From Gossypium raimondii (taxonomy: Eukaryota; Streptophyta; Magnoliopsida; Malvales; Malvaceae), in the NCBI RefSeq assembly GCF_025698545.1, contig NC_068576.1:49882390-49946389 (forward strand): a DNA stretch of 64,000 nt. Direction: 5' to 3'. Positions 50,532-63,625 of this stretch are shown piece by piece. The position numbers and the translations under genes were made by a program. The stretch's first letter is position 1; the number at the start of each line of letters is the position of its first letter. The notes below the pieces were generated by a model that was not told where the DNA came from, ran no database searches, and worked only from the letters and a program-made list of their open reading frames with translations.

Positions 50532-51033
50532 TGTAATGACCCAAAAATTTACGGGCATCGGAAACGTATAATATCGGGCCTCCGTCTTAGTAAATTGAGT
50601 TCGAAAATAATTATTAGAAATATTTACTAGACTAGTTGTGTGTTTAATTAGGTTTTAGATAGGTGAATTTAGCTTAATTAAGAGTAATTAGTAAAAAGAA
50701 TTAAATTACAATAGAAGTGAAAGTTTAATTATAGATTAAAATAAAATAAGAGGGACTAAATAGGTAAATAAGCCATTGGCTTAAGATTAGGCGACAATAC
50801 ATTGAAAAATCTTAGATTTTTCTTGATTTATATTATAAAAATATTATTAAATTAAAATATTATAAATTATATTAATTAAAATGAAGATAATATATTATAG
50901 GAAACAAATAAGATAAAGACAATTGTGTGGTGATAAAATAATAAATGTGTAAAATATATAAAACACACTTGTAATAAAATAAAACATTTTCTTATAATTT
51001 AAGTAAAAGATATTTGTGAATAAAATACTATTA

Positions 51034-51034
<1 letters not shown>

Positions 51035-51081
<47 letters not shown>
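51035..51081. repeat. (ATT)n microsatellite
   Basis: About 15 units within LTR-G; the sibling at 31047-33592 lacks this expansion. Confidence 0.9.
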
Positions 51082-51083
<2 letters not shown>

Positions 51084-51607
51084 AATGCATAAAAGAAAAC
51101 AAATGAAATAAAAGAATAGAAAAAGAGAAACAGAATAGCTAAAAAGAAAACAGACGAAAAAGAAAGAAAGGAAAGGGCAAAGAAAAATAAAAGGGAAAAC
51201 TAGGGATTTGAAGCTTGAAGTTTAATAGGTAAGCTAAATCAAGTCCTTTTCTCATAAATTTGATGTTTTTGGAATCCTAGAGTGAATGGATTTAAGTTGA
51301 AAATTTGAAAGTTAATAGATTTTTGAGTAGGACTTATGTTGAATAAATGATGGAATTGAGGGTTTATTTGATAGAATTTCTAGTTAGAGTTGATAAAAGG
51401 ATTAAATTGTGAAGTAAGCTATAAGTTTTATGTTTGTAGGGATTAAATTGAGGAAAAATTGAAATTAGTGAAATATCCTGACAATTTGGTAGTTAAATTT
51501 GAGTTTAGAAGAAATTTGAATAGAAATAGAGTGTAAATTAAATTAGAAAAGTAAATAAATTTAGTTAGGATTAAATTGGAATTAAAGTATAAATTAGATA
51601 GAAATTC

Positions 51608-51661
<54 letters not shown>
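51608..51661. repeat. (ATT)n microsatellite
   Basis: About 18 units; the sibling LTR has four units at the same place (32096-32107). Confidence 0.9.
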
Positions 51662-51662
<1 letters not shown>

Positions 51663-52674
51663 AATTAATGTTGTAATTGATGGTGTAAATTATTATTATT
51701 TTCGTAGCTAACAAAAAACTCGAGGCATCGGCACACAAAGGAAAAGAGAAGGTTATTGAGGAATAATCGAGCAAATTCGGGTCTGTATTACTATAATTCA
51801 AATCTATTTATTATTAATTGTTATATTTTAATTAAAATGCATGGTAAGTAAAATTATGTAAGTAATTGAAATGATAATAGAGAATTGAATTGAATTAAAT
51901 TGAATTGAATGATGGAAGTATGTGAGTAGTTGAAATGTATATTGATGGAAAAGTAATTAATGATTTGAATTTAATTGGAAAATGATTTTAAAATATGAAT
52001 TAAATAAAGTGAATTAATTTATGAATATGTGTGAAGATGTGAATTGTGTATTGTGTATTGATTGAAAAGTGGTTTGAATTGAATCGAAATATGATTATAT
52101 GTGATTATTTGAAATATGTATTGGTATTAAATTGTTAATTGATTAGAAAGTGGAAAAGTGATCTTGAATGGGAAATGAAAGTGAATTGAGAATTTGAATA
52201 CCCTATTAACTATTAGGGTTAAGTCGGATATAGTTGGCATGCCATAGGATTTGGAAGAGTACGGGATTTATCGGCTTTACCGATCAGGCACTTTATGTGT
52301 CATACATCAAACACTTTATGTGTCGTATCTCAGGCACTTTATGTGTCGTATCAGGCACCTCGTGTGTCGTTTTAGGCACTTTATGTGTCGTATACTAATC
52401 AGGTACTATGTACCGTTTTAGGCACAATGTGCCGTACTGGTGTGTTTGGGTTGGAATCCGTGTATCCGTAAAAGTCCAGATTGTTAATAGGGTGAATAAT
52501 TGAAATGAGAAAATTTAAAATTGTGAATTGAATTTGAGATTGAAAATGAAAGGCATGAATTTAATGTTTATGGAGTGGTTAAAATTATTACATGTGATAT
52601 GTGATTGAAATTGAAGAATAGCTAAAAATTGTATTGTTATTGTTAATTAATGAAAGTTTATAAATTAATTGATA

Positions 52675-54328
52675 TTTATTAGTCAACATCAGATGTCAAC
52701 TTATATTTCAACATTTAGCTTCAATTGCATTTTTAAATACTTGTCAAATTAATGATCATCTTACGGGTTTGAGTACATTATGTGCCCGGTGCCACAATTT
52801 CTTGAATCTTATACAATGCTATAACTCAGTATAGTTTTCTTCACTGAAACACCATACCTACTTTTCACAACTCAATATGGTTTTCTTTATCGAAACACCA
52901 TACCTACTTTTCACAACTCAGTATGGTTTTCTTCACTGAAATACCATTCCTACGTTTCACATTTTGTCATGGATCCACCATGGACTTATCCATCAATTCA
53001 TCACTGGTTATCGAACGTATGTATTCAGTCCTGCGTATCCTTTAATTTGAACTAACAATCTTATATTATTCTCATTTTTACCATAATCATAATTCAACAA
53101 CAATATACGAATTGATACATTATATCATTCCCACATTAACAATTAATCATAAAAGTTCAGCCATATGAACTTACCTGGGCCAATTCGTAGAAGTTGTAAA
53201 AGTTCAGAAACTAGTTCGATACTTTCTCTTTTCTGCGTCTATCTTCAGATTCCCGATCTATAATATAAAATTTTCCATTCATTAGCATCTAATTCAATAC
53301 TAATTTACTTCACAATTTATGCCTTTTAATTTTTGAAATTACACTTTTACCCCCAAAATTTACAATTTTTACAATTTGGTCCCTACTCAATTAACCCTTC
53401 AATTGATCAAATTTTTCTCAATTCACACATTATCCAACCATTTTAGACTACTGAACAGCCTTTGATATTCAGAATTTCAGTACAAAACCCAAATTCCTAA
53501 CTTTTTCACAATTAGGTCCTAAAAATCATTTTCTACTAAAATCACTTTAATAAGATCATAATATAATGAAATTAAAACTTAAAATCTATAATAATTCATC
53601 ATAAAATTTCATAACTTATTCATGGTAACTTACAAAATCACCCATGGAATCAAAAACTAATGAATTCAATAGTTGGACCTAGTTGTAAAAGTCACAAAAC
53701 ATAAAAATTTCTAGGAAAAAGCAAGAATGAAACTCACATGGTATAAAAATATGAGAAACCAGTTTGTTTCAGACCTCCTATGGCGTTTTTGCTGATAAAT
53801 TATGAAGAGATCTCTAAATTTTTCACTTTTGTCTTTGTTTTATATATTTAATTTGTAAAGTTTCCAATTTTGCCATTGTTTCTCCTTACTTTCTTGCTGA
53901 TTTTTCTTACTCAACCGTCCAGCCCATATACTTTAGGCCTAATTGCCTTTTAAATCCCTCCTTACTAGTCACTTAAGCTATTTAATCACAATTTAACAAA
54001 TTTTACACTATTTTCAATTTAGTCCTTTTTAGTTAATGACTATCCAAACGTTAAAATCTTCTAACGAAACTTTTATACCAACTCAATGAAACTCCATAAA
54101 TATTTATAAAAATATTTATGGCTTGGCTTATAAACTCGATGTCTCGACACCTCGTTTTAAACCCAATTTACCTATTAAATTCTTTTTAAATCACAAAATT
54201 CACTAATTCAAAAATTCTTCTAAATTCACACTTGACCCATAATTATTAATTTATTAAATTTTAAGACTCGTCAGATTTAGTGATCTCGAATCACTATTTT
54301 CGACACCACTGAAAATTAGGTTGTTACA
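52675..54328 (-). mobile_element. LTR-C segment C (5'-terminal part of the LTR) inside LTR-G
   Basis: Ends at 54328 with GGTTGTTACA, the complement of an LTR-C start, and is collinear with about 56480-58097. It replaces about 65 bp of LTR-G (32898-32965 in the sibling) rather than being inserted cleanly. Confidence 0.75.
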
Positions 54329-54967
54329 GTAATACCACTGAGTATACAATACTCAGCGTACGGTTGTTTCCGTGCGCAGGTTGAAAAGAGGTCAGAGTCT
54401 CGGTTCAGCATCTAGGACAATCCCAACTCCTGCATAGAGATTTCGGTGATGTTTTCTTCCTTAAATGAAAGTGGCATGTACATAAGAATTATAATAGTTA
54501 TTTTGGTATGTTATATAATTTTGTTGTAAAGTAAGATATTATGTATTTTAATGATTATATTAGTAAAATGGTACAAGTCCTTTATGGCATTGGTATCGAA
54601 TTGAAATGGCTTGATTAGTTTTATGTGTTAATTAGAAATGATAATAGGATTTTTATTAAATAAGTTGTTATGTCAATATGTCAAGTAAGATTTAAGTATA
54701 TAAATGCCTTGGTTGAAATATTGGAATTGGGTTGGTTATGTTTTGAAATTTTGCAGGGGGTTTTATGTAAAAATAAGCAGAAATGTTGCCGAAATTTTTT
54801 TATAAAAAAAATGAATGAATGAAATCAATTAGTAAAATTTATATGAATTTATGATTTATTTTAATATGTTGGTTAGTTATTTAGGAATTATTTGTAAATT
54901 GTTTGATATGTCTGGTAATGCCTCGTAACCCTGTTCCGGTGACGGTTTGGGGTTAGGGGGTGTTACA
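54329..54967 (+). mobile_element. LTR-G copy, right part
   Basis: Resumes at GTAATACCACTGAGTATACA and ends GGGGGTGTTACA at 54967, collinear with 32966-33592. Confidence 0.85.
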
Positions 54968-55297
54968 TTGCATAACTTAAACCTTACCACTCTTTCATAA
55001 GCGCAAGCATATTTTCATCTAAGCACTTATCATTTCAATTCATCTTATAATTAAACATATTATCATTCAACTAGTAGTTTGGCACTTGCCTAATCATCAA
55101 GCAACAACACTAGTTAGTGTACTTTAACATTGACAAACTTATTTTCTCGACATGTCTCACTTGGATTTATTACTCGTCTCAACATACTTAATTTCCTTGT
55201 ATCAGCGTATCAAAGATAATCACATATTTACATGTCATGATTCATATCATTCTCTTGCCGTTTCTTCATAAACATAAATCATTTAATTTATTATATT
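54968..55297 (-). mobile_element. LTR-C segment D (middle part of the LTR)
   Basis: Continues segment A after the LTR-G copy (TTGCATAACTTAAACCTTAC), then is cut at 55298 by the chromovirus-like LTR. Confidence 0.65.
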
Positions 55298-58097
55298 TGT
55301 AACACCCCTAACCCGTAACCGTCGCAGAAATAGGGTTACGAAGCATTACCAAAATTTACAGAATATTTTTTAGATAATTTAATATAATTAATATTTGTTT
55401 ACCAAAATTTTTCATAATGTCCCTTAATGGACCCTCGATGCCTAAAACATGCATTAAAATTGAATCAAAACTAAATCGAGATCTCAAGAAATATTTCACA
55501 AAACTTTAAAATTTTTCCTTGGTTAAGAGGTCACACGCCCATGTGACTGGGGACATGTCCGTGTGGCTCACATGGCCGTATGACATGCCCATGTCTCAGG
55601 TCGTGTGATGACACACACCCGTGTCCCTTACCCATGTAACTCTTTCACTTATAACCTATAAAGAAATTAGGGTCACACGGCCTCAGCACACGCTCGTGTT
55701 GCTAGGCCATGTGGTTAATTTAATTTTCCAATTTAGGTGCAAGTTTCACACGGCCGTATCACATGCTTGTGCTTGCAGCCTATGTACCTCACACAGCTGA
55801 GGCACACGCCCGTGCCATGCTCGTGTGCTCATCTCTGAGCATTTTGTTTCCCAACTTTTAAGATGCAGGGGACATATGGCCTTATCACAGACCAATGCAC
55901 CAGGCCGTGTGTCACACACGATCTAGATACATGCATGTGTGTCTACCCATGTGGACAAAAATAGGCCATTTTATGGCCACTTTTCTCACCCTTACACACT
56001 TAACCTGCACATAAACACTTTTATAGACCAATATAACCTAACTAAGCAACCAATTCAAGCCAAAACATACATCAAATATGACATAACATCACAACCATAT
56101 CAACTTCTAATACATACTGAATCATTTAAGTCTTATATACCCAATTCAATCTATTCATTATCAATTCAACCCTACACATGCCATATAAACTAAAAGATGT
56201 TTAGCAAAATCTACCAGAAAAAACTGGATAGTGTAGCCCGATGTGTAGATCCGATTCTTGAAATCTCACGGTTATCTGCAAAACATTTAAACCACACAAG
56301 TAAGCTTATTGAAGCTTAATAAGTTCATAGGCCTTTAAGATAAATCTTACCGAACTAATCATAACAATTCACAACTTATTATTCACTAACACTTTCTGCC
56401 ATACACAATATCCAATTGGTAAAACCACTTAATTGAGCTCAATTTCAACAACCACAATAAATCTATCACTTGAATATGAGTCCATGTAACACTTAACAAC
56501 TTTGTCAAATTAGTGAACGTCTTACGAAATTGAGTACTTCATTTTCTCGATGCCATAGTCCAACTATAGTCTTATACATATTTACATATTGATGCCATAG
56601 CCCAATCATGGTCTTACACGTAATCACATAACACATACCGATGCCATAGCCAAGCTATGGTCTTACACGAAATCACATATCACTTACCGATGCCACAGCC
56701 TAGCTATGGTCTTACACAAAATCGCATATCACTTACCAATGCCATAGCTCAGCTATGGTCTTACACGGATACACACATCACATATTGCCATGGCCCATCC
56801 ATGGTGTTTTCCGTCAATTCATTTTTTATTACTGAACGAAAGTACTCAACCCTGCGTTCTACTCAATTTGAACTTATAATTCAATTTTTATTCTTTTACA
56901 ATTTTCACAATTCAATAGCAAACATATAACTTAACTTTTTATATCATTCCTAAAATTATCAAATAATCATTAAAATTTAGCCATATGAACTTACCTGGCT
57001 ACTTTGGAAAAGTTGCGAAAGTTTAGGGTCTAGTTGGTTAATTTCTCCTTTCCTCATTTATCTTTGGGTTCTTGATCTAAAATATAAATTTATTCATTCA
57101 TCAGCATCTAATTTTCAAAATTACACTTTTATCCCAAACTTTATAATTTTTGCAATTTAGTCCCTACTCAATTTGCCCCTCAATTGATCTAATTTTTCTC
57201 AATTAGCACTTTTTCCAACTATTTTAGACTACTATATAGCCTTTGACATTCAAAATCTCAACACCGAACCCTAATTCTAAACTTTTTGACAATTAGCTCC
57301 TAAAAATCAATTTCTATAATAAAATCATCATATAATAAAATTAAAGCTTCAATTCCATGTTCATTTATCATAAAAATCTAGAACTCATCAATGGTAACTT
57401 TCAAAATCACCCATGAAATCAAAAACTAATGAAATAGTTAGTTGGATCTAATTGTAAAAGTATCAAAATCACAAAATTTACAAGAAATAATCAAGAATTG
57501 AACTTACATGATTTAAATATATGAAAACCATCTTGGAGGGACTCTTCAATGGCATTTTTGGCTGAGAAAATATGAAGAATTGCCTAGAAACTCTTTTAGT
57601 TAAGTTTTTATTTATTAATTTTGCAAAATTTATAATTTTGCCCTTATTACATCAATTTTTCAAAATTTTCTTTTCTTCTGCCACCTAAATTATCCTCTAT
57701 TGGCATATTTATGCCTTGAGTCCCTCCTTATTCATCACTTAAGCTATTTAATCACTTTAGCAAGTTTTACACCTTTTTCAATTTAGTCCTTTTAATCAAT
57801 TAACTATCAAAACATAAACTTTTCTAACGAAAATTTAATACTATCTTAATAATCACTCCATAAACATTTATAAAAATATTTATGACTCGATTTTATGAAA
57901 TCGAGGTCTCAGTACCTCGTTTTCAACCCAATTGTCTAATAATTTTTTAAATCACAAATTTCACTAATTTAAAAAAAATATTTCTAAATTCACACTTAAC
58001 TCATAAATATTAATTTATTTAATTTTATAAAATCACTCATCGGATTTAGTGATCTCGAATCCCTATTTTGATACCATTGAAAATTGGGCTATTACAA
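55298..58097 (-). mobile_element. 3' LTR of a chromovirus-like Ty3/gypsy element (LTR-C)
   Basis: 2800 bp, on its own strand starting TGTAATAGCCCAATTTTCAA (58097) and ending GGGTTAGGGGTGTTACA (55298). A purine-rich AAAATGGGAGAGAAT (complement of 58098-58112) directly precedes it as the polypurine tract. Contains a ~49-bp tandem repeat with CCATAG/CTATGG stems (56549-56805). Confidence 0.88.
56549..56805. repeat. ~49-bp tandem repeat carrying CCATAG hairpins
   Basis: Units begin GATGCCATAGC at about 56591, 56640, 56689 and 56738. Stem-loops include CCATAG-ccaag-CTATGG, CCACAG-cctag-CTATGG, CCATAG-ctcag-CTATGG and CCATGG-cccat-CCATGG. Confidence 0.85.
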
Positions 58098-61000
58098 TTC
58101 TCTCCCATTTTAGGAAATTTCGTTATCGAAATTTGGCTACCTGAGAATAAGTTTGGATACTATAATCTCATTGACTTTTCTGTTTCCTAGGTTGCCTCCT
58201 CCAAACCATCCCAATGCCACAACACTTAAACTAACGGTACATGTTCATTTCATAATTCTTTAACCTCTCTAGCCAAAATCTTTACTGGCTCTTCCACATA
58301 AATCATGTCCGGTCGTATCACGATTTCACTATGAGGAATCACGTGTGAAGGATCTGATCGGTACCGTCTAAGCATAGACACATGAAATACGTTGAGAATC
58401 TTTTCAAGTTCCAAAGGTAATGCTAATCTGTAAACTACCGGGTCAATTCTTTCTATAATTTCTAATGGTCTGATAAATCTTCGACTTAATTTTCCTTTTC
58501 TGCCAAATCGTAATACATTCTTCCACGGGGAAACTTTTAAAAACACTCGATCATCCACATTGAACTCTATATCTCTTCTTTTCAAGTCTGCGTACGATTT
58601 TTAACGGTCTGAAGCAGCTTTCAAACTGTCTTGGATAATCCAAACTTTTTCTTCAGTTTCTCGAATCAAATCGACCCCCACTAACTTGGATTCACTCAAT
58701 TCAGACCAATACAATGGTGTCTTACACTTGCTCCCATACAGAGCTTCAAAATTTGCCATTTTGATACTGAATTGATAATTATTATTATAAGCAAATTTTG
58801 CTAAAGGTAGATACATTTCCCAGCTACCACAAAACTCGAGTATACAGCACCTTAACATATCTTCTAAAATCTAAATCACTCGTTCTAAGTGCTCATCATT
58901 CTGAGAATGAAACACTGTGCTGAATTTTAACTTAATGCCCAAAGCTTTTTATAATTTACTCCAAAACCTCGAGGTAAACCTCGGATCACGATCAGAAATA
59001 ATAGATGTTGGAACTCCATGTAACCTCACAATCTCTAACATATATAATTCCGCTAACTTTTCAAGCGAAAAGTCTGTTCTGACCGGAATAAAATGTGTTG
59101 ACTTTGTCAATCTATCAACAATAATCCAGATCGAATCTTTTTTTTAGAGTTACCGGCAATCTGGATACAAAATCTATCATGACATTCTCTTACTTCCATT
59201 TCGGAGCATAACAGGTTGTAACAAACCTGTCGGTACCTGATGTTCAGCTTTGACTTGCTAACAAATCAGACATTTTGCCAGAAATTCACAGATTTCTCGT
59301 GTCATACCAGGCCTCTAATACTTCTTTTTCATATCACAATACATTTTTGTACTTCCCGGATTAATAGCATATATGCTACTATGAGCTTCAAACAAAATAT
59401 CATTTTTCAAAGCTGAATTATTTGGAACACAAATTCTGTTGCGATAATATAACATACCACTATCATCAATGGTATACTCTGCACTCAAATTATCCCAAAC
59501 TATCTGTCTTTTTATTACTAACTTCGGACCATCATCGTTGAAGCAGCAAAGGTTTTGCTCAAATTTTTGCTAATAAGAACCATCTTCATTAAGTGAAAAA
59601 TGTGCATTCATTGCTCAGAGTGTAAATAAAGATGACTTTCGACTAAGTGCATTCGCAACCACATTAGCTTTCCCTGAATGGTAATCAATAATCAAGTCAT
59701 AATTTTTTAGTAGTTCTAGCCACCGTCTCTGTCTCAAATTCAACTCCTTCTCAGTCATCAAATATTTTAGACTTTTATGATCTGTATACACATAACAATT
59801 CTCATCGTATAAATAGTGTCTCTAAATTTTCAAAGCAAACACGATTGCGGCCAATTCCAGATCATGAGTAGGATAATTCTTTTCGTGTAGTTTTAACTAC
59901 CGAGAAGTATAAGCCACTAATTTCCCTAACTGCATTAAAACACAACCCAAACCATTCAAAAACGTATCACTATATACAATATACGGTACACCCAATTTTG
60001 GCTGACTCAAGATTGGAGCTTCTGTTAACATTTCTTCAACTGATCAAAGCTCCGCTGACACTCATCAGACCAGTTAAATTCAAAATTCTTCTATATTAAT
60101 CGGGTTAACGGTGAAGCAATTATTGAGAACTTCTTGACAAAATGGAGGTAGTATCTTGCTAATTCCAGGAAACTTCGCACTTCCGTTATATTCTTCTAAG
60201 TTTTCCAATTCACCACTGCAGACACTTTACTCGGATCCACTCGGATCCCTTCAGCTGATACAATATGACCCAAAAATCCAACCTCGTGGAGCCATAATTT
60301 ACATTTGTTGAACTTTGCATATAACTGCTTTTCTCTCAAGGTTTGCAACACAATTCTCAAGTGTTGCGCACGTTCAGATTCTATCTTTGAATAGATCAGT
60401 ATATCATCAATAAATACAATCACAAATCTATCCAAATAAGGCTGAACATTTGATTCATTAAGTCCATAAAAGCAGCAGGAGCATTGGTTAAACCAAATAG
60501 CATTACCAGAATCTCATAGTGGCCATACTGAGTTCTGAAGTCAATCTTCGGCACATCACATTCTTTAACTTTCAACTGATGGTACCCAAACCTGAGATCT
60601 ATCTTCGAAAATACCGCAGCACCTTTCAATTGATCAAATAAATCATCAATTTGGGGCAAAGGATATTTATTCTTAATTGTTACCTTGTTATACAGAGTCT
60701 CAAAGAACCATCATTCTTTTTCACAAATAAGACAAGCGCACCCAAGGCGACATACTTGGTCTGGTAAACCCTTTGTCTAATAACTCTTGCAACTGTGTCT
60801 TTAATTCTTTTAATTTAGCTGGTGTAATTTTGTACGGTGTTATTGATATTGGAGCTATTCTCGGAACCACATCAATCACAAACTCAACTTTCCAATCTGG
60901 TGGCAAACCCGACAATTCTTTAAGAAATACGTTAGTAAACTCATTAACAACTGGTAACTGTTCAAACTTTGATTTAGAGTCCCGAGTATCAAGAATATAG

Positions 61001-61925
61001 GCTAAAACTGCCTTATTACCTTTTTGCATTAACTGCTGAGCTGAAAAGGCTGAAATAATTCTAACTATTCCTTTCCAATTTTCAGACTCAACAATAATCA
61101 TTTCACTTGTCTGACATTTCAAATCAATTGTTTTTTCTCGACAATTCATTATTGCATCATGCTTTGTCAACCAATCCATTCCCAGTATAACATCAAATTT
61201 TCGAAAGGGTAACAACATCAAACCAGTAGGAAATTCACAAACTTTTATTTTCAGTGGACAATTACAACACACTAAATTAACTATCACAGTTTGGCCTAAT
61301 TGATTTGTGACTTGAACATCATAATCAATAGGTTCAATAGACAATTTCTTTTCTGATGCTAATGCAGTGTAAATATAAAAATGTGTAAACCTAGGGTCAA
61401 TCAATGCATATACAACAACATCAAAAAGATGTGGCCTCCTCTCTTGCTCAGATGGCATATATACGTGTAGGTGCCTTCATTTCTAACCGAGCAATCGAAT
61501 CTTTCATACCTAAGCGGGTAGTCCCAACGATACTGCCTTGGCCCGAACATTTATTTCTTTGTAAAGTGGCCATTAGCTTCTCTTTTTGCTCATCTTCTTC
61601 TCTTCGTAACTGAGGGAAATTTTGAATAAAGTGATCAGTAGCTCCACATTTGTAGCAAGCCCCCAACTTGCCTCTACATTCACCAGGGTGATTTTTCCCA
61701 TAGTATTGGCATTTAGGCCGATGGATGTTTTGGACACTACCTTCACTAGCCGCGGGTATGAAAGATACCTTGAAATCTGATTGTCTTAGTCTATTCTTAT
61801 TTGATCTTTCTGGCATTGAAGTGGTTTGACTAAAATCATCCCTCGATTTCTTTGACGGTAGGGCTGAAAATGATTTAGATGAGCTTCTATTATAGGATTC
61901 TTTGTTTCTTCTATCCCGTTGCAAG
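58098..61925 (-). pseudogene. Chromovirus-like gag-pol remnant, 5'-truncated
   Basis: Decayed Ty3/gypsy polyprotein, minus strand, in the order gag tail, protease, reverse transcriptase, RNase H, integrase, chromodomain-like end. Gag tail 61448-61924: a zinc-knuckle-like CYKCGATDHFIQNF whose last Cys is lost. Protease about 61100-61458: the catalytic DSG is DPR, followed by VILGMDWLTKHDA. Reverse transcriptase 60196-60659: [15 protein letters not shown] and [14 protein letters not shown] with the DD pair present. Integrase end 58601-58858, then HVSMLRRYRSDPSHVI and EEPVKILAREVKEL at 58250-58585. The chromodomain beyond (58110-58250) has stop codons. Several frameshifts and stops separate the frames. 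The 5' LTR and most of gag are missing, so it cannot move on its own. Confidence 0.9.
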
Positions 61926-61939
61926 AAAATAACATAAAT

Positions 61940-62220
61940 GAACGACTGCTTCAGTGGTTAAGTGATTTAGGAAGAGTTGTGAGTGTTTGAGAAGTCCTGG
62001 GTTCAAACCTGGGCTTTAGCAAAAATTTTTATTTTTGCTCTTAAGTGAATCTTGGCATTAGCTTGAAGGCTTTATAAATATTTTGTGAAGGCTTTATAAT
62101 TATCTTGTGAAATCATGACACAAAAAGAGTATGTGGTGTAGTGGCAAGGTGGCGACACAGGTGTGGCAAGGAGGTCAGAAGTTCAAGTCTCATTGCATGC
62201 AAATGAGATTATTTATTTTG
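61940..62220 (+). repeat. Two tRNA-promoter-like segments
   Basis: TGCTTCAGTGGTTAAG (box A-like, 61950) with GGGTTCAAACCTGGGC (box B-like, 62000), then GTGGTGTAGTGGCAAGG (62132) with GAAGTTCAAGTCTC (62188). Each pair has SINE-like spacing but no clover-leaf ends. Confidence 0.5.
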
Positions 62221-63625
62221 CTCATGTGGAGACAAGAGTTGGTGTTGGATTTGAACTCTATGTTAGAGAGTTTGAATGGGTCAAATGAGTGATTTAAGGA
62301 GTGGATCATGGACGATTTCAAGGAGAGGATTGGAAGAGTGATTTTAGGAGGAAAAAGGGGAGTTTGAGTTGTATAAGGTTGTTGCCGTATCTGCTAAGGA
62401 AGACTTTAGAGTATGCATTTCGGTAATTAGTGAGTCTATAGGTGCCGAATTTTCTCTCTAGCATTTGGGGGTTTTACATTTTTCTTTCTTTTTCTCTAGT
62501 GCCAAAACTAAAACTGACCATTCGGGTCATTCTTTTTCTGTTTCTTTTCCATTCACTTTCTCTCTTCTTGGCTAAACTTAACATTTATTTTTTTCTTTAC
62601 CTCTTTTCTTCTGCAATCAAATTCCTTCATAGCCTAGCCGAACCTTCCTTTTATTTTTCTTCTTTTAACTTCTGTTCATCTTCTATTCTGGGCTGGCTGA
62701 AAATCACTGTGGTTAATCCTTCTCTTCGTTGATCTACTGCAAAGGTTTTGACTAATGGTAAGTGATCAAAAGCTATTATCTACTTTTCTTTTAAGACCAA
62801 ATGCACTTGTGTTCTATTCTTTCTCAAACCGAATAACCTTATTGACCGCTTGTTATTTCATTTTTCACGTGATACACTCATTGCGATTCAAGGGGGTTCC
62901 TCGGAAGTGCAGAGGCATTCAAGTTTCTCCTTTCATCTTTCAATTAAATTTTTGAATGGGTAAGTTGGCTTGTTCGTCGATGATGCTGCTTTTTAATATT
63001 GGGGTCTTAAGTCTTATTCTTTTAAACAACCCAGTCTTATAGGTTTCTTTGTTCAGGAAAATAATCGGTGAGGTCTTGAGATCAATTTTTAATTGACAAT
63101 CCAAGGGCATTAAGTAGTTCTCATTCATTTAAGGTAAGTAGTGTGACGATTAAGTGTTGTGAACGTTAATGGAATGGCTAACTAAGTACCTTACTCGAAT
63201 ATAGGTTCTACGCTTGTTGGCTACTGCGTTTTTCTTCAACAGATGTGTACACACACCACTCTAATTATAGATCGACAAATGTCAAAATCTTAAAATACCG
63301 AAAAGCCAAAAGTACGGTTATGGCTATCATACGAGCGCACGAATGCATATGTGGATAAGTCGATACAACAACAGAGGTCACCATGAGAAATCTCGTGGTC
63401 TTAGGCTATTTTTGGGCCAAATGAATCGGAATAGGCCGAGTGGGCCCTACGCGAGTAAAATTTTCTGCGATTGATAGGAAATAATGAACCAGCCATGACG
63501 ATCGCATGGCCAATGACAGTTTTAAGCTTACGAGCGTGTGGGCCCACTTGGGCTTATTTACACCATTATGACCATTTAGGTTATCAGTGTCGCTCAAGGC
63601 GACTGTAGACCTTTGAAAAGGTTGT

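Larger units (their letters stand above)
50532..52674 (+). mobile_element. LTR-G copy, left part
   Basis: Begins TGTAATGACCCAAAAATTTA and is collinear with 31047-32897. It has two expanded (ATT)n tracts and a longer GGCAC/GTGTC hairpin array (about 52280-52440, including GGTAC-tat-GTACC and GGCAC-aat-GTGCC). Broken near 52675. Confidence 0.85.

Noticed and set aside
61950-62020. Possible tRNA gene
   Set aside because: Box A- and B-like motifs are present but no acceptor stem or anticodon arm can be formed.
62442-62732. 96-codon hydrophobic frame
   Set aside because: T-rich leader-like sequence; composition explains the apparent membrane protein.
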